Part shown: positions 24,076 to 33,307 of the stretch, one piece after another
Position numbering within the stretch: the first letter of the stretch is position 1
Layout: each line of letters opens with the position of its first letter
NCBI RefSeq assembly: GCF_047425865.1
Contig: NZ_CP179735.1
DNA length: 64,000 nucleotides
Direction: 5' to 3' (one strand)
DNA from: Macrococcoides equi
GTDB lineage: Bacteria; Bacillota; Bacilli; Staphylococcales; Staphylococcaceae
Translations under genes and position numbers: made by a program
Notes under the pieces: model-generated
Told to the model about the DNA's origin: nothing
The model's input: only the letters and a program-made list of their open reading frames with translations
The model's database searches: none

Positions 24076-24881
24076 TGTCAGCTCCAATCGGTGTGATTGA
24101 TTCAGGAGTAGGAGGGTTAACGGTCGCTAAAGAGATTATGCGACAACTTCCTAATGAATCAATTTGTTATTTAGGAGATGTAAGTCGTTGCCCATATGGG
24201 CCACGTCCTCCTGAGCAAGTTCGTGATTTTACGATTCAACTTGCAGAGTTTTTACTTACTAAAAATATTAAAATGCTCGTTATAGCATGTAACACAGCAA
24301 CTGCTGTAGCTTTAGAACCATTACAGAAGATGCTCTCGATACCAGTCATCGGTGTCATTGAGCCAGGTGCCAGAACGGCCATCATGACGACGTCGAATAA
24401 TCATGTTCTTGTACTGGGGACAGAAGGTACTATAAAATCAGAAGCTTACCGAAAAAAAATAAAATCAATCAATCCTAAAATAGAAGTGAATGGTGTGAGT
24501 TGTCCTGGTTTTGTGCCATTAGTAGAACAAGTAAGATATAAAGACCCTACAATTTCAAATATCGTTATTCACCAAACTTTAAGAAACTGGCGTCATGATA
24601 AAAGTGATACAGTTATCCTTGGTTGTACACATTATCCGTTATTGCAAGAATATATCGAAAAGTATTTTGATGGTGAGAAAAAGGTTATTTCATCTGGATT
24701 AGAAACAGCCCGAGAGGTAAGTGCTCTCCTGACATTTAGTCAGGATCACGCGAAGTATAGTGAATTACCGAAACATGAATTTTATGTTAATGGTGATACC
24801 GAAAAATTTTCGAGAATTGCTAAAGAGTGGTTGAATGATGAAGATTTACAAATAACATCTATACATTTGGAGGACATATGA
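24075..24881 (+). CDS. murI: Glutamate racemase
   Basis: A 268-residue cofactor-independent racemase making D-glutamate for peptidoglycan. Motifs: IGVIDSGVGGLTV (about 4-16), the two catalytic cysteines in ACNTATA (about 73) and GCTHYP (about 185), and IEPGARTA. The GTG start overlaps the marR stop. The rdgB start overlaps its end by 4 bp. Confidence 0.96.
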   Translation: MSAPIGVIDSGVGGLTVAKEIMRQLPNESICYLGDVSRCPYGPRPPEQVRDFTIQLAEFLLTKNIKMLVIACNTATAVALEPLQKMLSIPVIGVIEPGARTAIMTTSNNHVLVLGTEGTIKSEAYRKKIKSINPKIEVNGVSCPGFVPLVEQVRYKDPTISNIVIHQTLRNWRHDKSDTVILGCTHYPLLQEYIEKYFDGEKKVISSGLETAREVSALLTFSQDHAKYSELPKHEFYVNGDTEKFSRIAKEWLNDEDLQITSIHLEDI

Positions 24882-25453
24882 GAGATATCGTAATAGCTAC
24901 TGGAAACGAAGGAAAGATTAATGACTTTAAGCACATATTTAAAGACTATAATGTGATAGGCATAAAATCGTTATTACCAGACTTTGATGTAGAAGAAACA
25001 GGGACTACTTTTGAACAAAATGCTGCGTTAAAAGCAGAGCATGGTTCAAAATTACTGAATAAGATAGTTATCAGTGATGATTCAGGATTAGAGGTAGACG
25101 CCTTAAATAATGCGCCGGGTGTCTATTCTGCGCGTTATTCAGGTGAAGGTGCAACGGATGCATCAAACTTACAACTTGTCCTGGACAATATGAAGGATAA
25201 GGAAGACCGACGTGCAAGATTCGTCTGTGTGATAGCAGTGAGTATTCCTGGTGAAGCAACTCAAACCTTTAGGGGTGAGGTAGAAGGTGAGTTATTATAT
25301 GAACCTAAGGGGGAAAACGGATTTGGTTATGACCCTATTTTCTATATTGCGAATCAAGGAAAGACAACTGCACAGATGACAGGTGAAGAGAAAGCACAAA
25401 TATCACATCGTGGTAAGGCGATCCAAAAAATGCTTGATTCAGGCATTATCTAA
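24878..25453 (+). CDS. rdgB: XTP/dITP diphosphatase (RdgB/HAM1 family)
   Basis: A 191-residue house-cleaning pyrophosphatase removing dITP, dXTP and ITP from the nucleotide pool. Hallmarks: IATGNEGK at the N-terminus, ISDDSGLEVDALNNAPGVYSARY (about 65-88), GFGYDPIF (about 148) and SHRGKA near the end. Translationally coupled to murI (ATGA-type overlap), with SD GGAGG. Confidence 0.95.
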   Translation: MRDIVIATGNEGKINDFKHIFKDYNVIGIKSLLPDFDVEETGTTFEQNAALKAEHGSKLLNKIVISDDSGLEVDALNNAPGVYSARYSGEGATDASNLQLVLDNMKDKEDRRARFVCVIAVSIPGEATQTFRGEVEGELLYEPKGENGFGYDPIFYIANQGKTTAQMTGEEKAQISHRGKAIQKMLDSGII

Positions 25454-25465
25454 GGAGGCATAATG

Positions 25466-25969
25466 ATGAAATTAGTCGTAGTTAGTGACAATCATTCTCT
25501 AAAGCATATACTGACTGATATTGTATCGATACATGATGACGCAGATGTATATATTCATTTGGGAGATTCAGAATTTGATTATCGTTCTGCTGAATTACGA
25601 GAGTATATCAAGATTAGAGGAAATTGTGATTACAGTAAAGACTTCCATGAGGAATCTGTACTTCAGCTGGAAGATGTTAACCTATTTTTAACACATGGTC
25701 ATCTCTATCATGTAGGGCAAGGACGAGAAATGTTAGCGAAAGCAGCACAGGATAATCATTGTAAGATTGCATTGTATGGCCATTTGCATGTCAAACGTAT
25801 AGAGACAGTAGATAACGTAATATGTATTAATCCTGGATCGATTGCTCAATCTAGGAGTGACGATGCAGAAACTTATGCAATTTTAGAATTAAATGATAAT
25901 GAATTGAAAGTATCATTTTACAATCAACAGCACCAGTTAGTTGAAAATGAAACTTTAGTTATCCAATAG
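25466..25969 (+). CDS. Metallophosphoesterase, YfcE/MJ0936 family
   Basis: A 167-residue calcineurin-like phosphodiesterase with all metal motifs: SDNH (about 7-10), HLGDSE (GD), RGNCD, THGH and YGHLHV. Homologues hydrolyse phosphodiesters in vitro; the natural substrate is unknown. Two adjacent ATGs exist (25463, 25466). The second is 7 nt from GGAGG and is preferred. Last gene of the marR-murI-rdgB operon, closed by a long palindrome. Confidence 0.88.
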   Translation: MKLVVVSDNHSLKHILTDIVSIHDDADVYIHLGDSEFDYRSAELREYIKIRGNCDYSKDFHEESVLQLEDVNLFLTHGHLYHVGQGREMLAKAAQDNHCKIALYGHLHVKRIETVDNVICINPGSIAQSRSDDAETYAILELNDNELKVSFYNQQHQLVENETLVIQ

Positions 25970-25974
25970 TTTTA

Positions 25975-26022
25975 AACAATAAAAATTAAGATTGTATAGA
26001 TACAATCTTAATTTTTATTGTT
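25975..26022. terminator. Perfect 22-bp-arm palindromic terminator
   Basis: Left arm 25975-25996 (begins AACAATAAAAATTAAG) and right arm 26001-26022 are perfect complements around a 4-nt centre. It ends the murI operon; the A/T-rich edges could serve both strands. Confidence 0.8.
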
Positions 26023-26091
26023 ATTTATGATTAATTGTGTAAATGTACTATAATTAATGAGTGGTTTTAGCTAATTACTCTTGAAATGTTA

Positions 26092-26121
26092 TTGACTTTA
26101 TATATCAAGATTGATTATAAT
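26092..26121 (+). promoter_or_regulatory. Promoter of tRNA-Arg
   Basis: TTGACT (26092-26097), 18 bp, TATAAT (26116-26121), 22 bp before the tRNA. Confidence 0.75.
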
Positions 26122-26142
26122 TAATCTTGTCTTAAAAATTAT

Positions 26143-26216
<74 letters not shown>

Positions 26217-26222
26217 TCCTTT

Positions 26223-26273
26223 ACTAAGTTAAACTAACTTAGTTTATCCTCCGATTACTTGGAGGATTTTTTT
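26223..26273 (+). terminator. Double hairpin terminator of tRNA-Arg
   Basis: ACTAAGTTA/TAACTTAGT (26223-26243), then ATCCTCC (26246-26252), 8-nt loop, GGAGGAT (26261-26267) and a T-run. Confidence 0.85.
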
Positions 26274-26300
26274 GTTTTTATAGTTACAATTATATTTTAA

Positions 26301-26343
26301 AAAAAGTGAGGCCACTGAAAACTTTTCAGCGGCCTCACTTTTT
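26301..26343. terminator. Terminator of the DUF4352-type gene, likely bidirectional
   Basis: AAAAAGTGAGGCC (26301-26313) pairs with GGCCTCACTTTTT (26331-26343); inside is CTGAAAA/TTTTCAG. Both strands have T-runs. Confidence 0.85.
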
Positions 26344-26364
26344 ATTGAAAAATATTGCTTAATT

Positions 26365-27027
26365 TTATTTTAAATCAATGATCTCTGTTTCTGTACCGAA
26401 AAACCCAGTTGCTACTTCAAGTTGTTTATCCGGAGCATCAGCCATCGCTTTTGAAACATCAAATACTACTTTTCCTTTTGAAGTGCTATCAGGATTTAAT
26501 TGTTCTAAGAAGAATGAATTTTGGATTGTCCCATCCTCACCTTGATTAGCTGATGTAGAAGCTGCGGCATCTGCTTCTAAAGTTTTTCCTTTAGTAAGTA
26601 ACTTGAATAATGAACTATCCACCGTAATTGCTTCATCACCATTATTTTTAACTTCAAGATCAATAACAACAAAAGTATCTTTAGCTTTTTCAGGCAATAC
26701 AGATTGTCCTACTGAAGTAGCAGTCGTTACGTTATTAATTTTGTATTGCATTTTACCTACCTTTACAATGTCACCAATTTTATAAGCTTGTTTAACCGTT
26801 TTATCATTTTTTATATCTTTGCTATTTGTCGATTCATCACTTGAACCTTTTTCTTCACTAACTGGTATGAATAATGCAGAACATGCTCCTATAAGAATAG
26901 CAATTAATAAAAGACCTAAACAACCTAGCAGTAAAGGATTACGCTTCTTTTTCGGTGCGTCTCGATATATCACGCGTTCTCCTTTTTCGTTGTACAAAAC
27001 TTCTTCATGATGAACTTTTTTAGCCAT
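26365..27027 (-). CDS. Membrane-anchored DUF4352-type extracellular protein
   Basis: A 220-residue protein. A basic cytoplasmic start with a Lys-rich stretch (DAPKKKRNP) precedes a membrane helix (about 31-53, LLLGCLGLLLIAILIGACSA). A low-complexity linker (SSDESTNSKD) and an immunoglobulin-like domain follow (VKVGKMQYKINNVTTATSVGQ ... FVVIDLEVKNNGDEAITVDSSLFKLL), typical of DUF4352. The domain lies outside the cell; its ligand is unknown. The GACSA sequence looks like a lipobox, but the long cytoplasmic start makes lipidation uncertain. Confidence 0.78.
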   Translation of the reverse strand: MAKKVHHEEVLYNEKGERVIYRDAPKKKRNPLLLGCLGLLLIAILIGACSALFIPVSEEKGSSDESTNSKDIKNDKTVKQAYKIGDIVKVGKMQYKINNVTTATSVGQSVLPEKAKDTFVVIDLEVKNNGDEAITVDSSLFKLLTKGKTLEADAAASTSANQGEDGTIQNSFFLEQLNPDSTSKGKVVFDVSKAMADAPDKQLEVATGFFGTETEIIDLK

Positions 27028-27161
27028 TTAAAACATCTCCCTTTGTTTGATTTAAGAAACGATTTAAATTGGAAGCACCTTAAAACGTTTCTTAATCATA
27101 TTATATATGATTTATGTGTAGTTTATGTATCGTTTTTCTAAAATCTTACAAAAATAGTGGA

Positions 27162-27890
27162 CTATCTCTGCAATTTTTTAAATACATTACTAATACTATC
27201 TTCAAATATGAGCGCGTCATATCGAACGGTTCTAAGGGGTGTTTTGTTGATGACAACAAGATTTTCACCTTGAAACAGATCAACAAATCCTGCTGCAGGA
27301 TAAACTGATAATGAAGTACCAGCGACAATCAGCATATCTGCTTGCTTTATTGCCTGAATTGCTTGTTCGATTGTATTACTATCTAATGCCTCTTCATACA
27401 TCACGATGTCAGGTCTTACAATTCCTGAGTCTTTTGGACATCTTGGAATGCCGTCGTGATCTAATTTAAGTTCATCTAATGTGTAGTTTTCATTACATTC
27501 CAGACAATAGTTATTTTTTACTGTGCCATGCAGCTCGAATACGTTGGTTGAGCCTGCTGCTTGATGGAGACTGTCGATATTTTGAGTAATGATCGTAACC
27601 TCTTTACCGCTATCCTCTAATGTTTTTAAATATGTATGTGCCAGGTTAGGTAAGGCATCAGGATATACTAACTTTTCAAAATAAAAGTCGAAATATTGTT
27701 TTGGATAGCGTTTAAAGAATGAATGAGAAATGATTTGCTCCGGTGAGTAATCAGAATTTGTTTCCTGCATAAATATTCCGTTAGCAGAGCGAAAGTCAGG
27801 TATCCCACTTTCTGTAGAAACTCCAGCGCCTCCAAAGAAAACGATTTTTGTACTGATTTTTAATGCATCTTCAAATTGTTGAATGGTCAT
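27162..27890 (-). CDS. cobB: NAD-dependent protein deacylase, sirtuin family
   Basis: A 242-residue sirtuin removing acyl groups from lysines using NAD. Motifs: GAGVSTESGIPDFRS (about 21-35), TQNIDSLHQAAG (about 104), the catalytic His in ELHGTV and the C-terminal GTSLSVYPAAG. The zinc site looks incomplete: CLEC is present, but the second pair reads RCPKDSG, with Asp where the fourth Cys is usual. The gene is on the minus strand behind the DUF4352-type gene. Symbol cobB is by family. Confidence 0.88.
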   Translation of the reverse strand: MTIQQFEDALKISTKIVFFGGAGVSTESGIPDFRSANGIFMQETNSDYSPEQIISHSFFKRYPKQYFDFYFEKLVYPDALPNLAHTYLKTLEDSGKEVTIITQNIDSLHQAAGSTNVFELHGTVKNNYCLECNENYTLDELKLDHDGIPRCPKDSGIVRPDIVMYEEALDSNTIEQAIQAIKQADMLIVAGTSLSVYPAAGFVDLFQGENLVVINKTPLRTVRYDALIFEDSISNVFKKLQR

Positions 27891-28091
27891 TTTTATTCCC
27901 CTTTCATAAATTTAGTGTATCATTTCAAGATTTACGCTTCAATTTTTGCAACACTACCTGATTTCATTTATAATCAACACTTGTGGCATAATATACTAAA
28001 GTATAAAGTAAGTGTCTTTAACTGAAATATATTTGAGTTAAGCAATTATTTTGGTTAAAATTTAATTAAGACAAATTTAGAGGAGTAATAT

Positions 28092-28712
28092 ATGAATAAA
28101 TTTGATGAACAAATAATTGTAGTCAATCGTGAGACGATTTTTAATCATGAAAAGAATCATTTTAATGGTTTTATTTCTATAGAAGATCAAAAAGCGCTTG
28201 AAATCTATGAGACGCTATCAAAGTATGAAGTTAAACGTCGTGGTGACATGGAAGAAGATCCATCATATAAGCAACTGATTTCATATTGTATTTTAGAAAA
28301 CGAGAATGATGAAATTTTAGTATACGAGCGTCTTACTGGTGGTGGTGAACAACGTCTTCATGGACTAAGTTCTATCGGAATTGGCGGTCATATGAATCAG
28401 CTGGAAGATACACAGATTGAAGGTATTCTTTTAGATAACGCTGCACGAGAACTTGAAGAAGAGGTAGGCGTTAAGGATGTTAATCCACAAAGTCTTAACT
28501 TAATTGGTTTCATTAATGATGATGATAACGAAGTCGGACGTGTTCATATCGGTCTGGTCTTTAAGCTGAAAGTAAAGCAATCAGAAGTTTTTGTAAATGA
28601 AACGGATACTTTAAAGATTGAATGGAAGCCAGAAAATAGTTTAATGAAAGATGCTGAGTATGAATCATGGTCACGTATCATCATCGAGTCTATATTTAAT
28701 GTAGGGCATTAA
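28092..28712 (+). CDS. Nudix hydrolase-like protein
   Basis: A 206-residue protein with a Nudix box-like segment: GIGGHMNQ, then AARELEEEVGV (about 117-127), which fits R-E-U-x-E-E-x-G-U. The preceding Glu is one residue further away than in the strict consensus. The N-terminal part (about 1-60) is an extra region. Nudix enzymes cleave nucleoside diphosphates linked to other groups; the substrate is not predictable. The next gene starts 1 bp after the stop. Confidence 0.75.
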   Translation: MNKFDEQIIVVNRETIFNHEKNHFNGFISIEDQKALEIYETLSKYEVKRRGDMEEDPSYKQLISYCILENENDEILVYERLTGGGEQRLHGLSSIGIGGHMNQLEDTQIEGILLDNAARELEEEVGVKDVNPQSLNLIGFINDDDNEVGRVHIGLVFKLKVKQSEVFVNETDTLKIEWKPENSLMKDAEYESWSRIIIESIFNVGH

Positions 28713-28713
28713 C

Positions 28714-29670
28714 ATGTCGGATATAATTATCTTTCCGAAGTTAAAAGGAAATTTAATGGGTCAAATTACTACTGCAGTAAAAGATGGTGATTATGAGTCG
28801 GCGTATGATTTATTTAATGATTATGAAAAACACTTTGAATTAACTGAAGATGAGCATCTGATGAAACTAGATTGTCTTTATCAACTTGAAAGTTTTCTGG
28901 AATTACGAGAAGAATCGAGCATTCTATTGAATCAAGGACATTATGCCTACGACAAAATTGTACCTTATTTTATCGAGAGCTTATTAAAACTTAAACAATT
29001 TAAAACTGTGATTGAGTTGATAGATAGTTTACGCACCGAAGATGTTGATCATAAATTAATTGTGGCATTAATGCCTTTTTATGACGAAGCGAGTCATCAA
29101 CTAAATATGCGAAACGTTGCCCATATGAAATTTATTCAGACTTTTAAGGAAAATGATGTCAATGAACAACTGGCACTCATCGTTGAACTGATTGAAAATG
29201 AAGATTACCGTTTTCAGATGAGTTTTGTACAATTGCTTGAGCATAGTATGATTCATCCGTTGGTAAGTAGCATGATGCTTGAATATTTAATACTTGCACA
29301 GTTTACTGGTGAAGTGAAGTTTGAAAAGTTAAACCATAATATCAGAGTAAATATTTCTGAATTATCTTCTCTTGTGAAAACGGATTTTATCTTAAATATT
29401 GCAGTTTCTGTAAAAAATTATTTTGATATTAATAGCCCAGATATAGCAGAAATTATAAAGGCAACGATGAAACAGCATAATACGGTATTATATCCATTAC
29501 ATTTTGAGGAATATTTTAAATGTGATGCAGATGAGATGGTCATAGCTTATATTGAGTATTTTAGTGCATTATTCAACCTGAATGATGACAATGAGTCGAA
29601 TAAAGTGAATACACAACTAATAGAGTGTATCAAACGGCTTGAAAAGTTAGGTATAATCAAGGAATATTAA
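28714..29670 (+). CDS. Helical-repeat (TPR-like) protein of unknown function
   Basis: A 318-residue, Leu- and Glu-rich, mostly helical protein. Paired-helix segments recall TPR repeats (GDYESAYDLFNDYEKHFELTEDEHLMKLDCLYQL; FKTVIELIDSLRTEDVD). No catalytic motif or membrane segment. It directly precedes the trigger factor gene, as I recall for a homologous staphylococcal gene, and is adjacent to the Nudix-like gene by 1 bp. A protein-binding role is inference. Confidence 0.75.
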   Translation: MSDIIIFPKLKGNLMGQITTAVKDGDYESAYDLFNDYEKHFELTEDEHLMKLDCLYQLESFLELREESSILLNQGHYAYDKIVPYFIESLLKLKQFKTVIELIDSLRTEDVDHKLIVALMPFYDEASHQLNMRNVAHMKFIQTFKENDVNEQLALIVELIENEDYRFQMSFVQLLEHSMIHPLVSSMMLEYLILAQFTGEVKFEKLNHNIRVNISELSSLVKTDFILNIAVSVKNYFDINSPDIAEIIKATMKQHNTVLYPLHFEEYFKCDADEMVIAYIEYFSALFNLNDDNESNKVNTQLIECIKRLEKLGIIKEY

Positions 29671-29731
29671 AAAAATTGTATGCTAAGTTTGAAAATATGA
29701 TATTATAGTTTGGAATATCAACTCAAAAATG

Positions 29732-29759
29732 TTGAAGCGATGATGTTATATGCTATAAT
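29732..29759 (+). promoter_or_regulatory. Promoter of tig
   Basis: TTGAAG (29732-29737), 16 bp, TATAAT (29754-29759) with an extended TG at 29751-29752. Confidence 0.65.
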
Positions 29760-29802
29760 TAATGAGTTGAAAAAATTTTAGAAAAACGTGGAGGAATTAC
29801 AC

Positions 29803-31086
29803 ATGTCAGCAAAATGGGAAAAACAAGAAGGTAATGTAGGATTATTAACTGTAACAGTTCCTGAAGAGGAAGTTAAAGCTGGATTAGATAAAGCATTCGC
29901 TAAAGTTGTTAAGCAAGTAAACGTACCAGGTTTCCGTAAAGGGAAAATGCCTCGTCAAATGTTCGAACAACGTTTTGGCGTTGAATCTTTATTCCAGGAT
30001 GCATTAGATTTCATCTTACCAGATGCATATGCTAATGCTGTTGAAGAAGCGGGTATTAACCCAGTTGATCGTCCTGAAATCGACGTTGAACAAATGGAAA
30101 AAGGTAAAGAATTAATCTTCACTGCTAAAGTGACAGTTGAACCTGAAGTTGAATTAGGTGACTACAAAGGTTTAGAAGTTGAAAAGTTCGAAACAGAAGT
30201 AACTGAAGAAGAATTAAACGAAGCGATTAATGCAGATTTAGCTCGTAAAGCTGAATTAGTTGTTAAAGAAGACGGCGAAGTTGAAAATGGCGATGTTGTT
30301 AACTTAGACTTCGATGGTTACGTTAACGAAGAAGCTTTTGAAGGTGGAAAAGCAGAAGGTTACGATTTAGAAATTGGTTCAGGTCAATTTATTCCAGGTT
30401 TTGAAGAACAATTAGTTGGTACTAAAGTAGGGGAAGAAAAAGATGTAAATGTTACATTCCCAGAAGAGTATCATGCAGAAGAATTAGCTGGAAAAGAAGC
30501 TGTATTCAAAGTGAAAATTAACGAAATCAAATCTAAAGAAGTGCCTGAATTAGATGACGAAATGGCTAAAGAATTAGATGAATCAGTAGATTCAGTTGAT
30601 GCATACAAAACTAAATATAAATCAGATTTAGAAGAACAAAAGAAATTACAAGCTGAAAATGATACAAAAGAAAGCTTAGTAATGCAAGCAGTTGAAAATG
30701 CAAAAGTAGATATTCCGGAAGCAATGATTAATACGGAATTAGATCGTATGATGCAGGAATTTGAACAACGTATTGCTCAACAAGGTTTAAACTTAGATTT
30801 ATACTTCCAATTCTCAGGTCAAACTGAAGAACAATTAAAAGAAAGTATGAAACAAGACGCTGAGCAACGTGTTAAAACTAACTTAACATTAGCTGCGATT
30901 GCTAAAGCTGAAAACATTGAAGTGAGTGATGCTGATGTTGATGCTGAATTAACTAAAATGAGCGAACAATTCGGTATGTCTGTAGAAGATATTAAAGCAG
31001 CATTAGGAAATGGCGCTATCTTAAAAGATGATTTACGTATTCAAAAAGCTATTGATGTTTTAGTTTCAGAATCAAAAACTAAATAA
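29803..31086 (+). CDS. tig: Trigger factor
   Basis: A 427-residue ribosome-bound chaperone and peptidyl-prolyl isomerase. The N-terminal ribosome-binding signature is VPGFRKGKMPRQMFEQRFG (about 41-60). The FKBP-type domain is at about 160-245 (GDVVNLDFDGYVNEEAFEGG, IGSGQFIPGFEEQL). The rest is helical substrate-binding arms. The ATG at 29803 (MSAKWEKQEG) is 7-8 nt behind GGAGG; an upstream in-frame codon at 29788 is not used. Very acidic and well codon-optimised. Confidence 0.96.
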   Translation: MSAKWEKQEGNVGLLTVTVPEEEVKAGLDKAFAKVVKQVNVPGFRKGKMPRQMFEQRFGVESLFQDALDFILPDAYANAVEEAGINPVDRPEIDVEQMEKGKELIFTAKVTVEPEVELGDYKGLEVEKFETEVTEEELNEAINADLARKAELVVKEDGEVENGDVVNLDFDGYVNEEAFEGGKAEGYDLEIGSGQFIPGFEEQLVGTKVGEEKDVNVTFPEEYHAEELAGKEAVFKVKINEIKSKEVPELDDEMAKELDESVDSVDAYKTKYKSDLEEQKKLQAENDTKESLVMQAVENAKVDIPEAMINTELDRMMQEFEQRIAQQGLNLDLYFQFSGQTEEQLKESMKQDAEQRVKTNLTLAAIAKAENIEVSDADVDAELTKMSEQFGMSVEDIKAALGNGAILKDDLRIQKAIDVLVSESKTK

Positions 31087-31256
31087 TAGATAACTAAAAT
31101 ATTTATCTTATTTGAGTAGAATCCGAACAAACCGTAAAATCACTTTTTGATTTTTGTGTTTGTTCGGTTTTATTTTGAAAGTAATCACTATGGAATTAAA
31201 AGTTTGCAAACGATGATAAACTTTAGTATATTCTTTAAAAGATAGGGGTGTTAAGT

Positions 31257-32513
31257 GTGTCTAAATTTAATGAAGAAGAAAACTTAAAATGCTCATTCTG
31301 TGGTAAGGATCAAGATCAGGTGAAGAAGTTAGTTGCTGGTAGTGGTGTTTACATCTGTAATGAATGTATTGATTTATGTTCTGAAATTGTAGCAGAAGAA
31401 TTAAAAACTACTGAACATGAAGAAATCACTGAAATTCCTAAACCACATGAAATGTTAGCCTTATTAGATGAATATGTCATTGGTCAGACTAAAGCTAAGA
31501 AAGCATTGTCTGTTGCTGTATATAATCATTACAAAAGAATCTTTAAACCGATGGACGAAGAAGATGTTGAATTACAAAAAAGTAATATCGCTTTGATTGG
31601 TCCAACCGGGTCAGGTAAAACATTACTTGCTCAAACGCTTGCGCGTTCATTGAACGTACCTTTTGCGATTGCAGACGCAACAAGTTTAACAGAAGCAGGT
31701 TATGTGGGTGAAGACGTGGAAAATATTCTACTTCGCTTAATACAGGCTGCTGACTTTGATATTGAGCGTGCTGAAAAAGGAATTATCTATGTCGATGAAA
31801 TTGACAAAATCGCTCGTAAATCAGAAAATACATCGATTACACGTGATGTAAGTGGTGAAGGTGTTCAACAGGCATTGCTTAAAATATTAGAAGGTACGGT
31901 TGCTAGTGTTCCGCCTCAAGGTGGCAGAAAGCATCCTAACCAGGAGTTCATTCAAATTGATACGACAAATATATTATTTATTTTAGGTGGAGCCTTTGAC
32001 GGCATTGATGAAGTGATTAAGCGTCGTCTTGGTGAGAAAGTGATTGGATTTACAGGTATTAAAGAAAAAGATTTCGATGATGCCACTCTACTTTCTCAAA
32101 TCAAGCCTGAAGATTTGCAAAGTTACGGTTTGATTCCGGAATTTATTGGTCGTATTCCTGTTGTTGCTAATTTAGAACAGCTTGATGTTGAGGCGTTAAA
32201 AAATATTTTAACACGTCCTAAAAATGCATTAGTAAAGCAATATACTAAGATGCTTGCTTTAGATGAGGTTGAATTAGAGTTTACTGAGGAAGCTTTAACA
32301 GCTATCAGTGAACTAGCTATTGAACGCAAAACAGGTGCGCGTGGATTACGTTCAATCATCGAAGAATCGATGATGGATGTTATGTTTGATATCCCATCGC
32401 TTGAAAATGTTAAACGCGTTGTGATTACTGAAAAAGCGATTAAAGATAACGTTGCACCAGATATGTATGATGCAGATAATAATTTAATTAATGATGCAGT
32501 AACATCAGCTTAA
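31257..32513 (+). CDS. clpX: ATP-dependent Clp protease ATP-binding subunit ClpX
   Basis: A 418-residue AAA+ unfoldase feeding ClpP. N-terminal zinc domain with C12, C15, C34 and C37. Walker A GPTGSGKTLLAQ (about 115), pore loop GYVGEDVE, Walker B IIYVDEIDK, the IGF loop in GEKVIGFTG that docks ClpP, and sensor 2 GARGLRS. The GTG at 31257 is preferred over GTG 31248: AGGGG at 8 nt and a start (SKFNEEENLKCSFCGK) like staphylococcal ClpX. Confidence 0.97.
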   Translation: MSKFNEEENLKCSFCGKDQDQVKKLVAGSGVYICNECIDLCSEIVAEELKTTEHEEITEIPKPHEMLALLDEYVIGQTKAKKALSVAVYNHYKRIFKPMDEEDVELQKSNIALIGPTGSGKTLLAQTLARSLNVPFAIADATSLTEAGYVGEDVENILLRLIQAADFDIERAEKGIIYVDEIDKIARKSENTSITRDVSGEGVQQALLKILEGTVASVPPQGGRKHPNQEFIQIDTTNILFILGGAFDGIDEVIKRRLGEKVIGFTGIKEKDFDDATLLSQIKPEDLQSYGLIPEFIGRIPVVANLEQLDVEALKNILTRPKNALVKQYTKMLALDEVELEFTEEALTAISELAIERKTGARGLRSIIEESMMDVMFDIPSLENVKRVVITEKAIKDNVAPDMYDADNNLINDAVTSA

Positions 32514-32546
32514 AAGAATTTGCCAAATGGCAGATTCTTTTTTTAT
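32513..32546 (+). terminator. clpX terminator
   Basis: AAAGAATTTGCC, AAAT loop, GGCAGATTCTTT with one internal mismatch, then T-run (32513-32546). Confidence 0.85.
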
Positions 32547-32619
32547 AAATCAATAGTCATTATTTTTTAGATGAAATCGTGTATAATGGTAAGATGTAAA
32601 CGAAGAACAGGAGAAAGTC

Positions 32620-33207
32620 ATGAATATTAATCCAAATAATGTAGAAATATTAATAAGTGCAGTTAAGCCCGAACAGTATCCTGATACGGGGCTTCAGGAA
32701 GTAGCGCTAGCCGGCCGATCAAATGTCGGAAAATCTTCATTTATCAATACGATGATTGGCCGTAAAAGTATGGCCAGAATCTCGTCAAAACCTGGTAAAA
32801 CTCAAACGTTAAACTTTTTCAAAATTGATGATAAACTTGTTTTTGTAGATGTACCAGGGTACGGATACGCAAAGGTTTCTAAGAGTGAGCGTGAACGCTG
32901 GGGTAAAATGATTGAAACTTATTTGACGACGCGTGAAACACTTGCAGTTGTCATTCAACTGGTAGATATCCGTCATAATCCAAGTGAAGATGATCGATTA
33001 ATGTATGATTTCTTAAAACATTATGAAATACCAGTCATTGTTATCGCTACGAAAGAAGATAAGATTCCTAAAGGAAAGGTTCAGAAACACCTTAAAATGA
33101 TTAAGCAGGATTTAGACATGGAGCCGAATGATACGTTGATCAGTTATTCTGCGCTAAGCAATGCTAAAAATGGACAGATCCTAGAGGCAATATCAAAATA
33201 TTTATAA
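32620..33207 (+). CDS. ysxC: Ribosome biogenesis GTPase YsxC/EngB
   Basis: A 195-residue TRAFAC GTPase needed for 50S assembly. G1 is AGRSNVGKSSFIN (about 28-40), G3 is DVPGYGYAK (about 74-82), G4 is TKEDK and G5 is SALSNAKN. Switch region KPGKTQTLNF. Follows clpX as in relatives but after a terminator, with TATAAT at 32583-32588 close upstream. Confidence 0.96.
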   Translation: MNINPNNVEILISAVKPEQYPDTGLQEVALAGRSNVGKSSFINTMIGRKSMARISSKPGKTQTLNFFKIDDKLVFVDVPGYGYAKVSKSERERWGKMIETYLTTRETLAVVIQLVDIRHNPSEDDRLMYDFLKHYEIPVIVIATKEDKIPKGKVQKHLKMIKQDLDMEPNDTLISYSALSNAKNGQILEAISKYL

Positions 33208-33307
33208 CTAAATGTGAATTTTTTGTGAAGTGTATTAATGATTTGTAAATAAAATTTGGGATAGATGTTAATATAGTAATAATGGCAAAAATTTGGGGGC
33301 GAAATCA

